Below, one piece after another: positions 46,308 to 58,583 of a DNA stretch of 64,000 bases. The notes beneath the pieces are model-generated. The model was given only the letters and a program-made list of their open reading frames with translations, had not been told where the DNA came from and did no database searches. The stretch covers positions 6,493,001 through 6,557,000 of the forward strand of contig JAPTOF010000004.1 of the NCBI GenBank assembly GCA_028554755.1. Direction: 5' to 3'. The position numbers and the translations under genes were made by a program. Position 1 is the stretch's first letter; the number at the start of each line of letters is the position of its first letter. Source of the DNA: Cordia subcordata. Lineage: Eukaryota; Streptophyta; Magnoliopsida; Boraginales; Cordiaceae.

Positions 46308-49300
46308 TTATGATGTGTTTCCGTCCTTTCCACAGCATCTTTGGAAACAATCGAAGTAAACAAAACAAAGGTTAAACGTCTTCAATTGCAAAATATGTAA
46401 ACTGACTGGAAAGATCAACAGACGCAAGGGAAGCAGGCTTCACGTTAATCATATACTACGGAGAAGAAAGGAAGCAAAGAACCAAGGAAACTACAAAGTT
46501 TCCTTTCCACATTGTCATTCAAAGTAAGCCCCTACCAATTGGTTGAGTCTCAAAAGACACATATACAAGAAACAGTCTGCCCACCAATATAATCTCATAT
46601 CAGTCAAATTCCTTGAGACCAATGTACTTGGTGCCTTATTAGGGCATTTTCATTCTTCTGGGCCTCACAAAAATAAAAACAGATGAAGGCCTTTGGCAAA
46701 ATTAAATATTATTGTCGACAATTCTGGTCCAGATTCAGATTAATATTACCTACTGATCTTGTCCTACTTTATCATAATTACAAGATGTAATGCCACATAA
46801 TTTTATTAGTCTTTAGGCAAAATGCAAAGATAAAGAACAAGAACCCCGGGCACCATGGCTGATGAAGCAGAAAGAAAGAAACAAGAAGAAAAAAGTACCT
46901 TTTATATCTCTTTTTGGATCCACAAGGGCAGAGTGCATTCCGACTTATTTCGCCGCTCTTAGCCATGTTTGATCGTGCAACATCCATGGGTGTATTTCCC
47001 ATTAGCTTCTGGATCTGCAGATATAAATGCAAAAGTTAACAAGGCAGTCTCTGAAGATGCGAAAGCGTAAAATACAATGCTACATATGATGAATTATTTC
47101 TTCATCACTTCTGGACAAGGATCAAAGAAGCAAAATCAGATCAGATCTAGCTAGGTTATTTAACCTCAAATATAATATCATATTGAAATTTTATTATCTT
47201 TAATATCAAGAAAACCACTGAGTCTGCCCATATTAATCTTTGCAAAATGTAAAAAGACAAAGAAAAGCCTTCAATCCTTGGACTAAGAAAAAGCTGGAGG
47301 GTAGAGACATTCAACAAATGACCACTGTTGACTACCCACTTTGGGTACAGGGGTAACTGGTTGCGAGTAACAGAAAAATGTCCACAATGTTAAGACTAAA
47401 GACTGCCAATAACCAAAGACTGTTCGAGCAATAAACATGCCAGTGCTTGATAAAACAAAACTATATTTGATTATTCAAATATAGGATTATCAGTTTACAT
47501 ATTCGCATAGATTTGCGTCACCAAAAGATGACAGAAATGGCTAATCAAAGGCAATGATAGAGATGTATCAACAAACAACAGTGCAATAGTGTTGGCTAGA
47601 ATAGGATTGAGCAAGCTCCAACCAACATACTCAGTGAAACGTTCCTTTCTATGGAGAATGCTTGAATATTATATTTTTAAGGTTTAGACCCTGTTTGGCT
47701 TTACTTTCTTCCAAGCTACTTATAAGTAGCTTTTGATGCTGCAGACATATTTAACAAATATGTACTAAATATAAGTAGCATTGTTTGTTAAAATGACTAA
47801 AAAAGAACTTTTGTCAAAGTAAGGGTGTTGCTTTTTCTGTTTAAGGGGTAGAGATGTCTAATTATTAGGTCAAACCACCTTGTAGGTAAAAAAAAGTGGC
47901 AAAGCGCTGCTTATTTCACCTGCTTATATGCGGGGAGATTTTACCGAACAGGTAACTGTTCTTTTTGTGCTTATAAGCAGGTCACTGCTTATATATGAGC
48001 AAAGCAAATACCCTCTTATTTGGAAAGATTTCAATCAAAAAAGTTAAGCCCCTCAATAGGAATGCACATGCCATCCAGTACATAATCACTTTTTTGGCGT
48101 AAGAAGGATTTCCAAAAACCCATACCAGGCAACTTACATGTGAAGGAAGAAATCACAAGTTAAATAAAGAAGTGCAATAGTGGTATTCCAGGGAAAATAC
48201 CTCAGCCATACTCTTTGGCATGGGTTTTCCTTCTACTTTTAACTTTTCAATTTTCTTCTGTGCTTCTTTTGCCCATGTAAACTTTGCCAGCGTGCTTTCG
48301 ACATCTGCTATCGTACAATTACAATGCTTGGTTGCCTCCTTTTTCTGGCTAGTTTGGATATTCTACAGACACAGAATGAATCAAGAAAATCAAAATGCAG
48401 ATACAAGTAATTCCAAAGACATGTACGGTTTCCAATTGCATCTCTTATTTAATACATTTGCTATCTATCTAATGAATATTACATTAGTCCATTTGACAAG
48501 TTTTCTATAGGGAGACGATATCCGATTCTAATTGCTTGAAGGAATCAAATCGGCATGAAAAGAAATATTACTAGTATGCCAGAAAAAGAAAATGAAATTT
48601 AATGCAAAAGCCTTCTCCATGGTAACATAAACGACATTTAGCCCTTGATGAAGATGAAAGGGAAGAGCAATCCACTGACTCATGAAAACAGTGTAAATTG
48701 CGCTCTAATAAAATAAAACCGCAATAATTCTTACGAATTTGGATTTCACACTATTCCCAAGGACAGTAGTTGCGGAAATAAAACCAGGTAATCAAGCTTA
48801 TTTCCTATTTCCAGCCAGAAGTTGAAGAACTAGCATCGTCACTTCCCAATCACATGTCTTATAATTTGAGTACATCAGGTGATCAATTTCTTTTCTATTT
48901 CCAGCAAGAACTTGAAGAACACGTTCACCTGAAACATTGCAATGACTACCTAATTTACACGCCATATAATTTAGCAAGTAAACTAAAACCACAACCTTTA
49001 CACGCACGAAACTTGATAGCCTATTCGTCATTATTTATTACATTTTATTATCATCCCCAGCCCCAAAAAAAGAAAAAAAAAGAAAAAGAAAAAAAAAGGT
49101 GCATAAACATTCATATATAAGTTGCAAATGAGAGTTAAGAAAGCAAATTTAACCTCTCCAGAAGGATCAATGGCCCCGAGATATCGAAGAATTGCTTCCT
49201 GCTTCTGGAAAGCGTCCGCAAAAGTCGCTTCGCTGCTTCTTCCCACTATGTACTGCTTCAATGTTCCTAGCTTCCTTGCTTTCCCCAATTCATCTGCAAA

Positions 49301-49631
49301 CCCTAATTATACACACACAGAGGCACATATTAATACAAAATACTGGTCAACAACATACCTAATCAAAATGTACACACACACATATACATATGCGTTAGAT
49401 GTGGAAGTGCAGGGGCTTACGGAGGAGGGTGAAGGACTCGGAGGTAGGGGTATCGGTGGGTTCGGAAGAGGTCTTTTGGCCTGTGAAGACGCCTTTGATC
49501 TTGTTCATCCATGAGCTATTGAGAGGTGACGTGGAGGAAATCCAACGGTGCTGTGACGAGAGGAGTTGGCTGTGACGGTGACTATATGCAGAGGTTGTTG
49601 AGGTTAAGGATAAGACTCTATTACGCAGCAT
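46308..49631 (-). CDS. SEC-C motif protein, probably mitochondrial
   Basis: Five exons on minus: 49421-49631, 49154-49293, 48201-48362, 46899-47014 and 46308-46338. All introns are GT..AG and phases agree, giving 219 residues. The N-terminus (MLRNRVLSLTSTTSAYSHRH, then RWISSTSP) is rich in Arg and Ser with no acid, as in a mitochondrial presequence. The middle is charged and helical (YIVGRSSEATFADAFQKQEA, EAQKKIEKLKVEGKPMPKSM). The C-terminus reads NALCPCGSKKRYKRCCGKDG, a complete SEC-C zinc motif (CxCx8CC). It forms only when exon 4 is joined to the 31-bp last exon, which confirms that junction. SEC-C motifs bind zinc and occur at the end of bacterial SecA and in other proteins. There is no ATPase domain here, so this is not SecA. 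The precise role is unknown. Confidence 0.85.
47685..48015. mobile_element. possible hAT-like MITE in the SEC-C intron
   Basis: The intron between exons 3 and 4 holds CCCTGTTTGGCTTTACTTTC on one side and, reversed, a similar GAGGGTATTTGCTTTGCTC on the other, with CTTATAAGTAGC/CTTATAAGCAG words inside each end. No clear target duplication was found. Confidence 0.4.
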
Positions 49632-50756
49632 TATGAAAATGTTTTAAATTGGCTGATGAAGCTCAGAGGTTGAAGGCAGAGCCAAAACAGTCTTTTTGCA
49701 TCAGGAGCTTTCCTCTGATTTGACGGCGACGTCGTTTGAGGTTTTAGCATTTTTACCATTTCTTTTATCCAATAAAATTAGTCATTTTCTTTTTCTTCCT
49801 CTCATGTTTGGACCAAATGAATTTCATAAAATTTTGTGGAGTTTCAATTGTGAATTTTGATTTTTTCATGTTTGATTATAAATCTTTCTTCATCTTTTTT
49901 TTTCTCTTTGCACGATTAGATGAATATTCCTTGGGATTGTTCATGATATTAACTTCAATATCTGTGCTATACACGAATTTATTGTTTCAATAGTTGATGT
50001 TAAATTTAGTTGAGTTTATTTATTTATTTTCAACAGCCTACAAATTACAATAATGACAAAACGGGTATAATGAGCAACTTTACTCTTATTGAGAATTGAG
50101 ATGCACACAGCAGTTATAAGACGCAAGACAACTTCTGGAGAGCTTCCAGCTCTTACTGCACATTTGCACCAATCGCTTGACAGAAGTTAGGATATTGTAG
50201 ACAAGTCTGAAGAACAACACTAACAAGTTGATGATAGAACCTTGTCTTGCTCACAACAAAGAAATCGCTCTTCTTGGATAAAAAATTAAATTCATAATAC
50301 AAGACTGACACTAGAGCTAGATCTTCATGGACTACTCTCCATGGTCATAACTTAGCCAAGCCATATAGTGATGCAGAGAAACCGGAGAACAAAATCCGGG
50401 CTGCGAAAAGGAATTGCAGATTTCAAATGCTGAGCAACAAGGACAACATATTGCTGCTCTACTCGGAAATTAGCATATATCACCTTTCTTGTCTTGATAA
50501 CCAGCATAGCGACCGGAAAGCAACCTTTCTCTCCAGGAACTGGTTGATTGAGCTGTACTTCCTTGTTAGACGTCAGTTGCATCTCTTGACAAGTACATGA
50601 AACCTTGAATTACATTTAGACCTCCAACAAGTAATGATTTCAAAAGAATGAGAGATGGCAGTGTAGCAATTCGTTTGTCATGGTAGCTTGCTCGCTCACT
50701 TAGCTCGCTGGCTTTACAACGAAAAAGCATCAAAACTCCAGATATTCTGTACAATG
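49632..50756. other. spacer: SEC-C promoter and methyltransferase 3' end
   Basis: The two minus-strand genes follow each other here. The part near 49632-50000 is the presumed SEC-C promoter. The part at about 50330-50756 is the presumed 3' untranslated region of the methyltransferase gene. The open frame at 50352-50582 has no recognisable protein features. Confidence 0.5.
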
Positions 50757-53700
50757 TTATGCTGTTGTTCGCCTAAATCCAAACCAAATCTCATAGTGGT
50801 TGAAGAGCAAGCTATCGTGTGTGTACTTCCCGAGATACTCAAGCCCTAGATTGCCGAGCCTCCTCGTGCATTCTTCTCCTCCCAACCTTGAACAGAACTT
50901 AATGTTGTGCGAGACAAAAATTCGACCTTCTAAACGTTTCAATCTACCCACTAACCTCTCCAATCCTACCCAAACAAGCTTATCTGGCATGTGCAGAAAA
51001 ACAGCACTTGCATATATCAAATCATACGTGATTCCAGATCCAAATTTACTGAAATCCATATCTTCACCTCTTACAATAAGAGGACGCTTGTGTAAGAGAC
51101 CCTGAGAAGGGAGTTCATATCTGAATGCAACCATTAGAGAGAGTTCATCTCTCTCAAGACAGTGGAAATTTCCTGGACTCAGGTACCTGATAAAATGCAG
51201 ACCAACACGAAGAGTGCCACAACCAATTTCAAGGACTCGGGAACCTGGAGTTAGGTGTACTGCCTCGGCAAGGAATTCAAACACATCCCGACCACCAGCC
51301 CATGGCTCCCCATAATTGCTATGGTGCTCTTCCACGAGAAGCTCTCCAGGACAAGGTAGAGCAGTGTGGTTGCTAGCATCTTCTCCTTCATAGTGTGATA
51401 TGCCCTTAAACCTGATGCATGCCAGTGCTGGTGAGAGTCAATACTACACTTGATCTTTGCCAAATGGCCAAGAGGCGTAAAAAATGGGAGAACTTGCAAA
51501 GTAAGAAGTGCATGCAAAGGGCACAAAAACTTTCAGGCACACCAAAAAGGCATTCTATTTTAGTATTTTGTCTTGAAGATCAAAAAAGATGTAGGGAAAA
51601 GAAAATGAGAAGCATTCCAAGGAAAAGGAACGGAGAAGAACATCCACTTTGGAGCCATAAGCAGATACAGAAGTCTTATTATATATTTTAGATCTCTTTC
51701 ACAGTCTTCAAACTTTATGCAACTGCAGAGATGATTTTGTTAGTTATTTAAATTTTCTGTACTCTCTTTTTCACAAGATTTACACAAAATATGGGTCACA
51801 TGTCATAAAGGAGATATACCAATGCATTGATGTATAAAAGATCAAACCCTTCAATCACCAAGAGAAAAATGCAGTTTAGTGAATTAAGTGTGCTGACTGC
51901 TGACAAACAAACTCCAAAGATGGTAGCTGACCTAGCTAGGTTTCTTCTCATGGTAAAAAAACAAATCTCTCACTTGCTTCAGATCAATTTTCAATTGTTC
52001 ACTAATTTCATAAAAATGGAGACACTAAAACAAAGCAAATTTGTAGCAGTCATAAAAGTTACATGCTAAAGAGGTGCCAATTAACCAGGAACCAAGATGT
52101 TAGTACTTGATAACAGCAAAATAGCTATAGATGTTCCTTCTAAGAACTGCAATGCAACTTGGATTCAACCAAAGATTCCAAGTCCCATAATAATCCAAAC
52201 ACACCAAATCCCACATAGAATGATTTCTTGGAAAAAGAACTCCAAATCAAGTAGTTCATACATCAAACCCAAATGGCAATGGCTGGTACTTATTTGTAAC
52301 TCATTTTCAGTTTACGGGTAGTATTCAAACCCAGATGTCATTTAAGTATCCAAGAACAAATTTGGCTGCTTATTTGTTGTATTACTTGAGTTTCCAATCT
52401 CTAATTACAGCAAAATCATAAAAAGAAAAAGATCTTTAGCGAGTAAATTATAGAAAAAAAAACTACAGTAAGATGACACAAACTAGCTGTAAATAGCTAA
52501 AAGAAAGTAAATTCAATACAAGCACAAAAAGTTACAAATTGCCCATGTATACGTACATATGTATCAAACTTTTTAATTTGCACATAGTTGATCTATGTGA
52601 TTAGGGGTTAGCTCAAGCGGTTGAGATTATCTCCCCTAGGCGTGAGGTCTTGGGTTCAATCCCATGGGCTGGGGGGTTAGCCAAAAAGAAAAAAGAAGTA
52701 CATAGTTGATCTAGACTTCAAGTCATAAAGACATGTCCCCAAGAAAATTTCTATAGATGTTCAAGTACTCACTTATTAATTAGTTGATCCCAAGTTCAAA
52801 ATCTTAAGAACACATCTCAAAGAGAATGCCTACATTTACATTCTACAGACACCTAACTTTTAGGAGCTTGTTTATAAGGAAGAAACTAGATTCAAAGCAA
52901 GCTCAGCTGGGCACATGACAAAGTTATATTCTGATCACATATACATACATATCCGTCGATATAACATTATATATATACATATATAGGTCATGCTTGAAGA
53001 GGAGCCTTTGGCGCAATGACAAGTTCAAGCATGAAAACAACCTCTTGAGGAGGAACAGCTAAAATCACAACCATTGTTCCCCAAACCCGCACATGGCACA
53101 AGCCTTGCACCAGGCTGCCACATATATAAGTAATGCCAAGCAATTGTAAGTGTTCCCTCACTGAATACTTCAACTCGAGTTCAAATCTTAAAGGCTTTCC
53201 TTAAAGCATACCTATATCTACCAAGTCTCCAATTGTTAAACACTTGATCTCAAGTTTATAATCTAAAAGAATTCACCATAGAATCTTACCCACATCTATC
53301 TTCTAAACAACACTGCAATTTGCGTGAACTTGTGCACTATGTACCAATCAATACATATGTATGTGTACACGTATATCGACACAAGTCCAACTATTAGCCC
53401 GCTAACACATTACACACAGAATCGATGTGAGACGAGACATCACACTAAGAGAAAGAAACAAGCATATGCGTACGAATCAATACATAAGTATGTTTGTAAC
53501 TTGTAAGTCCAACTACTAGCCCACTAACACATTACACAGGATCAACCGATGTGGGACGAGGCATCACAGTGAGCGAAGAAACAAGCATATATGCACGTAT
53601 ATAAAATAGAAGACGGTTTGGAATTAAAAAAAAAAAAAAAAAAACTCACTGGAGGAGATCTTGGAGCTGCTGAGCGCGAGTGCGAGGATTAATGCCTTTA

Positions 53701-53996
53701 CGGAGCACATTATCCGCCATGTGAAGCCCATTAGCTTCGATCTGGCGCTTCACCCACTCTACATCCTCCGCCGTCGCCGAGATCCGCTCTTTGCCGCCGG
53801 CGTCAGCGGCGGGAGTGGGTGAACTACCACTACTAGTCGTGGTGGCGATTGCGCTGCTAGTGGGGCAACTGCAGGGAGGAGGAGGAGAATAAGAGAGTAG
53901 AAAGAAGAGCGAAATCGCGGCGGCGCCGGCCGAGAGAACGAGAACGGGGACTGGTATCACCACCCCCTTCGATGATGATGATGATGGCACCGCCAT
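50757..53996 (-). CDS. membrane-anchored SAM-dependent methyltransferase
   Basis: Two exons, 53650-53996 and 50757-51411, with donor CA/GTGAGT and acceptor CATCAG/GTTTAAG; the split codon gives Gln116 and the frame stays open for 333 residues. The N-terminus has one hydrophobic segment (about residues 12-34, VVIPVPVLVLSAGAAAISLF) followed by Pro and Ser/Thr-rich sequence, a signal-anchor layout. The class I methyltransferase motif I is VLEIGCGTLRVG (about 175-186), with an acidic residue after the second strand (CLERDE) and DLIYASAVFLHM as motif IV. Upstream, SNYGEPWAGGRDVFEFL may help bind the substrate, which is unknown. Poly(A) DNA directly follows the donor and a SINE lies in the 2.2-kb intron. 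The junction was chosen because the next upstream frame is closed by TGA. Confidence 0.85.
52601..52700 (+). mobile_element. tRNA-derived SINE in the methyltransferase intron
   Basis: A box GGTTAGCTCAAGCGGTTGAG and B box GGGTTCAATCCCATGGGC at tRNA-like spacing, then GGGGGGTTAGCC and an A-rich tail. Best preserved of the three copies seen. It lies antisense to the host gene. Confidence 0.75.
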
Positions 53997-54000
53997 TAGC

Positions 54001-54828
54001 TAATGCTTCGCAGTGCTTTTTCGATCTTGTTTTCGAGTGTGTGTTTCTCTGTGTGCTTTTTTAATGTCCAGTAGTATAAATTGGATAATTGGGAGGGGAA
54101 CCGATAGCGATTGTTGTGTTTTCTAGGGGTCAGATTGGCAAATTTTCAATGGTAAGATTCGGTGTTTTGATTTTTAATTGATTAAATTACAGGTTACCCT
54201 CTATACTTTGGCTTATATGCACCATATTTCTTATAATATCAAAATTAACTAATTATTCTTATACTTTGACCTAACAGAAATGCCTATCAGAATTCTTAAA
54301 TATAATGTGAATTGGACTTTCATTTTACGAACGAAGAATTCCAACGTTACCATATCTCTGTACCGTATCAAAACTAGTTAATTATTCTCTGAACTTCCTA
54401 AAAGCATGCAAACTGTGCCTTAAAATTCCTAAAAACGTGCAAAATAGCCGCTTGAAATATATGACGACAATGAGGTATTTTGCACATTTTCAAAAACTTA
54501 GGGATAATTAGCTAGTTTTGATACTATAGTGATATGATATACATATATATGAATACATGGAGTAATGAGTTAGTTTTGATACTTTAGGAGAGAATAATAT
54601 TAATAGGTCAGAGTACTTGGCATAACATGCAATGTACTCTTTTTAATTTTTTAATTTCAAGTTAGGACTTCCATTTTGTCAAATTTATTGTGAGATGAGT
54701 AACAGAGTAAAGTCTTAATTAACACAAAAAGTTTCTCATGGCCTCAACCTTGGTGAATGCCAATAAGCAAATGCGCAAACGGCAAGTTTATAGAGAAATT
54801 GAACGCTTCAGATAATAGTAATTAGATT
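54001..54828. other. methyltransferase promoter side and repeat-like spacer
   Basis: The first 150 bp hold the 5' untranslated region and promoter of the methyltransferase. Further on, 54180-54645 resembles the GGGTAAATTAC-type repeats (words for no-longer-coding MITEs, such as CAAAATTAACTAATTATTC) but I could not define ends. Confidence 0.4.
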
Positions 54829-55060
54829 CCTTTTTTTTTTTTTTTTTGTCACACACTTCTATTTCATTTAAACTATAAACAAAGGATTACAAAGAAGTTC
54901 GAGGCCAAAGGATTGGACCAGACGCATTAGGCAGAAAAATGAAAAACGAACATAATGGGCCGAGACCCATAACAAACAATAGAAGGCCAGCAACCGCTGG
55001 CCAATTAAGGAAAGAAAAGAACAGCACAAAGCGCAGGCCCAATAAGACACGGTTAATATG
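54829..55060 (-). mobile_element. LINE 3'-end fragment
   Basis: A long T run at about 54832-54847 is the poly(A) tail of a minus-strand element. Next to it, read on minus, is a non-coding 3' end with ATGGGTCTCGGCCCATTATG and TTGGCCTCGAACTTCTTTG. It is severely 5'-truncated; no coding is left. Confidence 0.55.
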
Positions 55061-55578
55061 TTTCTCTTCCATTTGTTTTTCAGATTTACAACTTGATCAG
55101 ATACTACGTGATGTATCACCTCATGAACAACAGATGACGTCTCCTCTTAACCTATGGAGATATTGAGTAGTTTGCTTTTCCTATCTCTTGTTGTTATTTA
55201 ACATATGCTGGGAGTTGAATTTGTATAACTGGCAATATCTTGTTGCTATGATCTTCTGGGATTAAAATTGTAACGTCCTTTCACGTCGGTTAATCTGTGT
55301 GCATTTTAAGATGGACTCAGATTCACTTCTATTGTCATTATGCGTTTAAGCATTTGGGATTAATTGATGAGGCTCAATATGGTAACAGGCCAATAGTTGG
55401 GCATGGATCATTATAGAAATGGCCAATGTTGTTGCCCGAGTTCTCGTGCATGTATATTATTCAAGCGTTGTATATTTTTCTGCAGGGCCTATTGCTTGTA
55501 AATCTGGGAGTCAATTAGTTAGTTAACTGAGAATTCAAGTTAGTAGTTCTGTAGTGGAATAAATGATAGTTACTAATA

Positions 55579-55847
55579 GTGTGTTTGGAATGATTTTATT
55601 TTAAGATACTTATCTTATTAAAATTTGGAGAAATCTTATAAAATTTAAAAAATCTTATTATATGCAACATGCATTCAATTGTAAAAAAAAAAAGATAGGA
55701 TGGATTGCTTATTTTTTATAAGATAAAAATTATAATTTTTTTTAATTTCTTAAGATATATATGATATAATGTCTTAAATTTTATAAAATGTATTCTTATT
55801 ATTTCAATAAAATAACTATTTTAAAATAAAATTATAACAAACAGAAC
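55579..55847. mobile_element. MITE-like inverted-repeat element
   Basis: The left side GTGTGTTTGGAATGATTTTA and the reversed right side ATGTTCTGTTTGTTATAATT, with matching AT-rich inner arms. Borders and target duplication are uncertain. Confidence 0.4.
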
Positions 55848-57240
55848 ATAATTTTGCTGTCATATCGCTGCTATTTCAAGGGTATGGGAGAGACTCTCGA
55901 GCTATCTTTTTTATTTTCTTTTTTCTCTCGGTGTATGTTCTTTTTTCTAAAATTATGTACATATACTATTCGTCGTTTGTTCTCTTGTTTCACTTCTCTT
56001 TATCGTATAAGCTTGGATCCTGGGAAGTTCAATTGGAAGTTCAATTGGAAAGAGAAGAATATTGAGTAAACTGCAGGTAAAAGTACGTACTAATCAGGTG
56101 ATGACCCCGAGAACCTTTTACCCGTTATTATTACTATTATTATTATTCCAAAAACATGAAACTTTTATTATATTCTGTGATTGCCTTTTTTAACCTTTTC
56201 ATTTCAAGAAAAGAAATATTTTTCTTAAAAGAATATTTTATTTTTTTTATAATGAGTATTTGGCTTAATTTTTAAAAAAAGTTGAAACGAAATCCTAACT
56301 TATATTAACTAAATCTTAGCTTACCAAAAAAGTAATTTTCTAGAAATTTATGGAAAATACACTTAAAAAAAAAGAAAAAAAAAACTAATTTAAACAAATG
56401 CATTGTGTTCATAGTCATGCCTTGGTTTTCAGTTGTAAACACATTACAATCTATTTGGCTAAGCCTATTTGAAACTTATAAATTGTAAATAATAAAAAAA
56501 TATATGAAAGAGTATTTTTTAAAAAAAATTATAAATTACAAAATAAACAGATCCAATCAGGCTACATCATGAGGTGAAGCGAGGCTTTGCGTTTCGTGGA
56601 GAACATGCATTGATAGATGCTGCCTGCACCGTGTGGTTTGGTTAAAAAAAAAAAGCGTATTTGAAGGGTTTGCATGTGCTGGTGCAGGTTTGGAATTCAC
56701 ATGCAGACAACTGATGTCGACCTCAAGATGCGTCTACTGAGTATAAGCTAAAGTAAATGACTTTTTGGCCCCCAAAAAGAAAAAAGATCAAGTGGCACTA
56801 AAAGGCAATTGAGGATGCGTTTGAATTGATTTTTTTTTTAAGTGTAGGGTTTTTTATTATGGGTGTATTAAAAATTTATTTGGATTATTTTTTTATAAAA
56901 AAGTATTTTTTATATGATAAGTTTTTGTTTTTCAAAGGGCAAAAGTAATTAGAACTTCTCAGGATTTTTTTTTTAAATTACTTGAAAAATCACTCTTTTT
57001 CTTTTCTTTTAAAGTCAATCTAATTATAAAATTAAAACTTAGACTAACAGTTAGGTCTAAATTGTCAAATGAGTAGGTCAAAGTTTCAAAGAAATAGGTC
57101 AAAGTTTCACAATAATCCTATCTTGTATCTGAGTCTTACATTGGTGATCGTATTACTTCTCCATCCAATAATTGTGTTTCTACTTCCTGAAAGCAACCTG
57201 CCAACCTCCTTAGGTTGGAACCCAAAAGTTCTCGAGCTAA
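55848..57240. other. gene-free intergenic stretch
   Basis: AT-rich. Fragments similar to CTATTTGGCT..AATCAGGCTA suggest more decayed MITEs (about 56450-56570 and 56815-57000). No gene. Confidence 0.4.
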
Positions 57241-57249
57241 ATATTTTTA

Positions 57250-58055
57250 AGGGTAAATAGTATATTACTCGGTTGAACATACAGATAAATATATAATAAA
57301 TTTTTAAACTTTTAAAATTAACTAATCACTCCTCCTACTTTTTAAAAGTGTGCATGCAACCCTCTTTCCGTTAAGTTTTTGTCTGATTTGACGAGAATTG
57401 AGCAACATGCGCCTCTATTGAAAAACTAATTCCATAATTCATCCAAAAAATAATTTTTGATCAAAATGATCTTACTCCTTCCTTTCAAAAATACAGTAGC
57501 AAATTCCAGCATCTCACCGAGTTAAAGCGGCTACTTCAAGGTTTTCTCTACACATTTTTTTGGGAACAATATGCAACGAAAAGGCTATCATCATGCTCCT
57601 CTTTCCATCACGAATCAAATGGCATGCCCCAATTGTCATTTTGGGCCTTCAATGAAAAACTCCCATAAAAGTTCAAACTTTTTTTTTTTTTCTAGATTTT
57701 TAGCAATTTTTTTGACAACACCACGCGGCACAAAGACTACAATTTTTGCTCTTCTCTCCATCACGAACCAAATGACATGCTTCGATTATCATTCGGAGAC
57801 TTGGGTGAAAAATCATCATGAAAGCCTATACCTATCTTCTCCAAAATTTCTAACGACTTTCATCTCATCCTATTTACATGTTGCAGTTGGAAAATCGCCC
57901 TGAAAACTTCATCTGCACCATATGTCGAGCGTGATGATTTCCCCCGGGGGGGGGGGGGGGGGCTAAAGCCCTTCTCTGTTGCTATTTCACCCGACCCCCG
58001 CCACAGAGCAAATTTTATAAATTATTTACTCACTAAAAAAAGTTATAAAACAATG

Positions 58056-58089
<34 letters not shown>

Positions 58090-58574
58090 CCAATGATGTT
58101 TTGGATTCCACCCAAATGATGAAGAACCAGTTGACTATTATCTCCAGATGAAAGTTACTTCCACAAGGATCGTGTTGATCTTTACAAAATTGAGCCGTGG
58201 GATCTTCAAGGTGTAATCATCATCGTTGTAACCTCTGTTGAATTTGCACGACAGGAAAAATAGCATTCAAAAAAATTCCGTCGCTCGTGTGTTAGATTGG
58301 GATAATTAGCTTTCGGATTTCATACGGGTCAGGGATTGGGGATTGATTAATTGAGTTCATTTGATTTGGTGATAAAAATCATGGATGGAATATGCTTTTA
58401 TATAAGGGCATGAAATTCATTTCAAGATTCCCATTAGTCTTTTTAACGACATAGTTGAAATGGAGCACTTGAGCATACTTTTAAAAAGTAAAAGGGGTAA
58501 TTAACTAGTTTTAAAAGTTTAAAGACTCGTTATATATTTATGTCTATGTTCGAGGGGATAATATGCTATTTACT
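57250..58574. mobile_element. element F, MULE-like non-autonomous element
   Basis: 1,325 bp. The left end AGGGTAAATAGTATATTAC and the reversed right end AGTAAATAGCATATTATCC are inverted repeats that continue for about 110 bp (GAACATA, AAACTTTTAAAA, ACTTTTTAAAAGT). Flanks ATATTTTTA (57241-57249) and ATATTTCTA (58575-58583) match at 8 of 9. The interior has a diverged tandem duplication (ATCACGAATCAAATGGCATG near 57608 and ATCACGAACCAAATGACATG near 57758), a C5G17 tract at 57941-57962 and an (AT)n run near 58060-58086. The open frame at 57571-57903 spans the duplication and looks non-genuine. Confidence 0.7.
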
Positions 58575-58583
58575 ATATTTCTA

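Noticed and set aside
51251..51526. Separate 91-codon gene upstream of the methyltransferase exon
   Set aside because: It overlaps methyltransferase exon 2 in another frame; splicing 53650 to 51411 gives one continuous methyltransferase frame.
52601..52700. tRNA gene
   Set aside because: A and B boxes are present, but the stems of a cloverleaf do not pair and an A-rich tail follows, as in a SINE.
57571..57903. 110-codon open frame in element F
   Set aside because: It is made of a diverged internal tandem duplication within a non-autonomous element, with no domain and no promoter.
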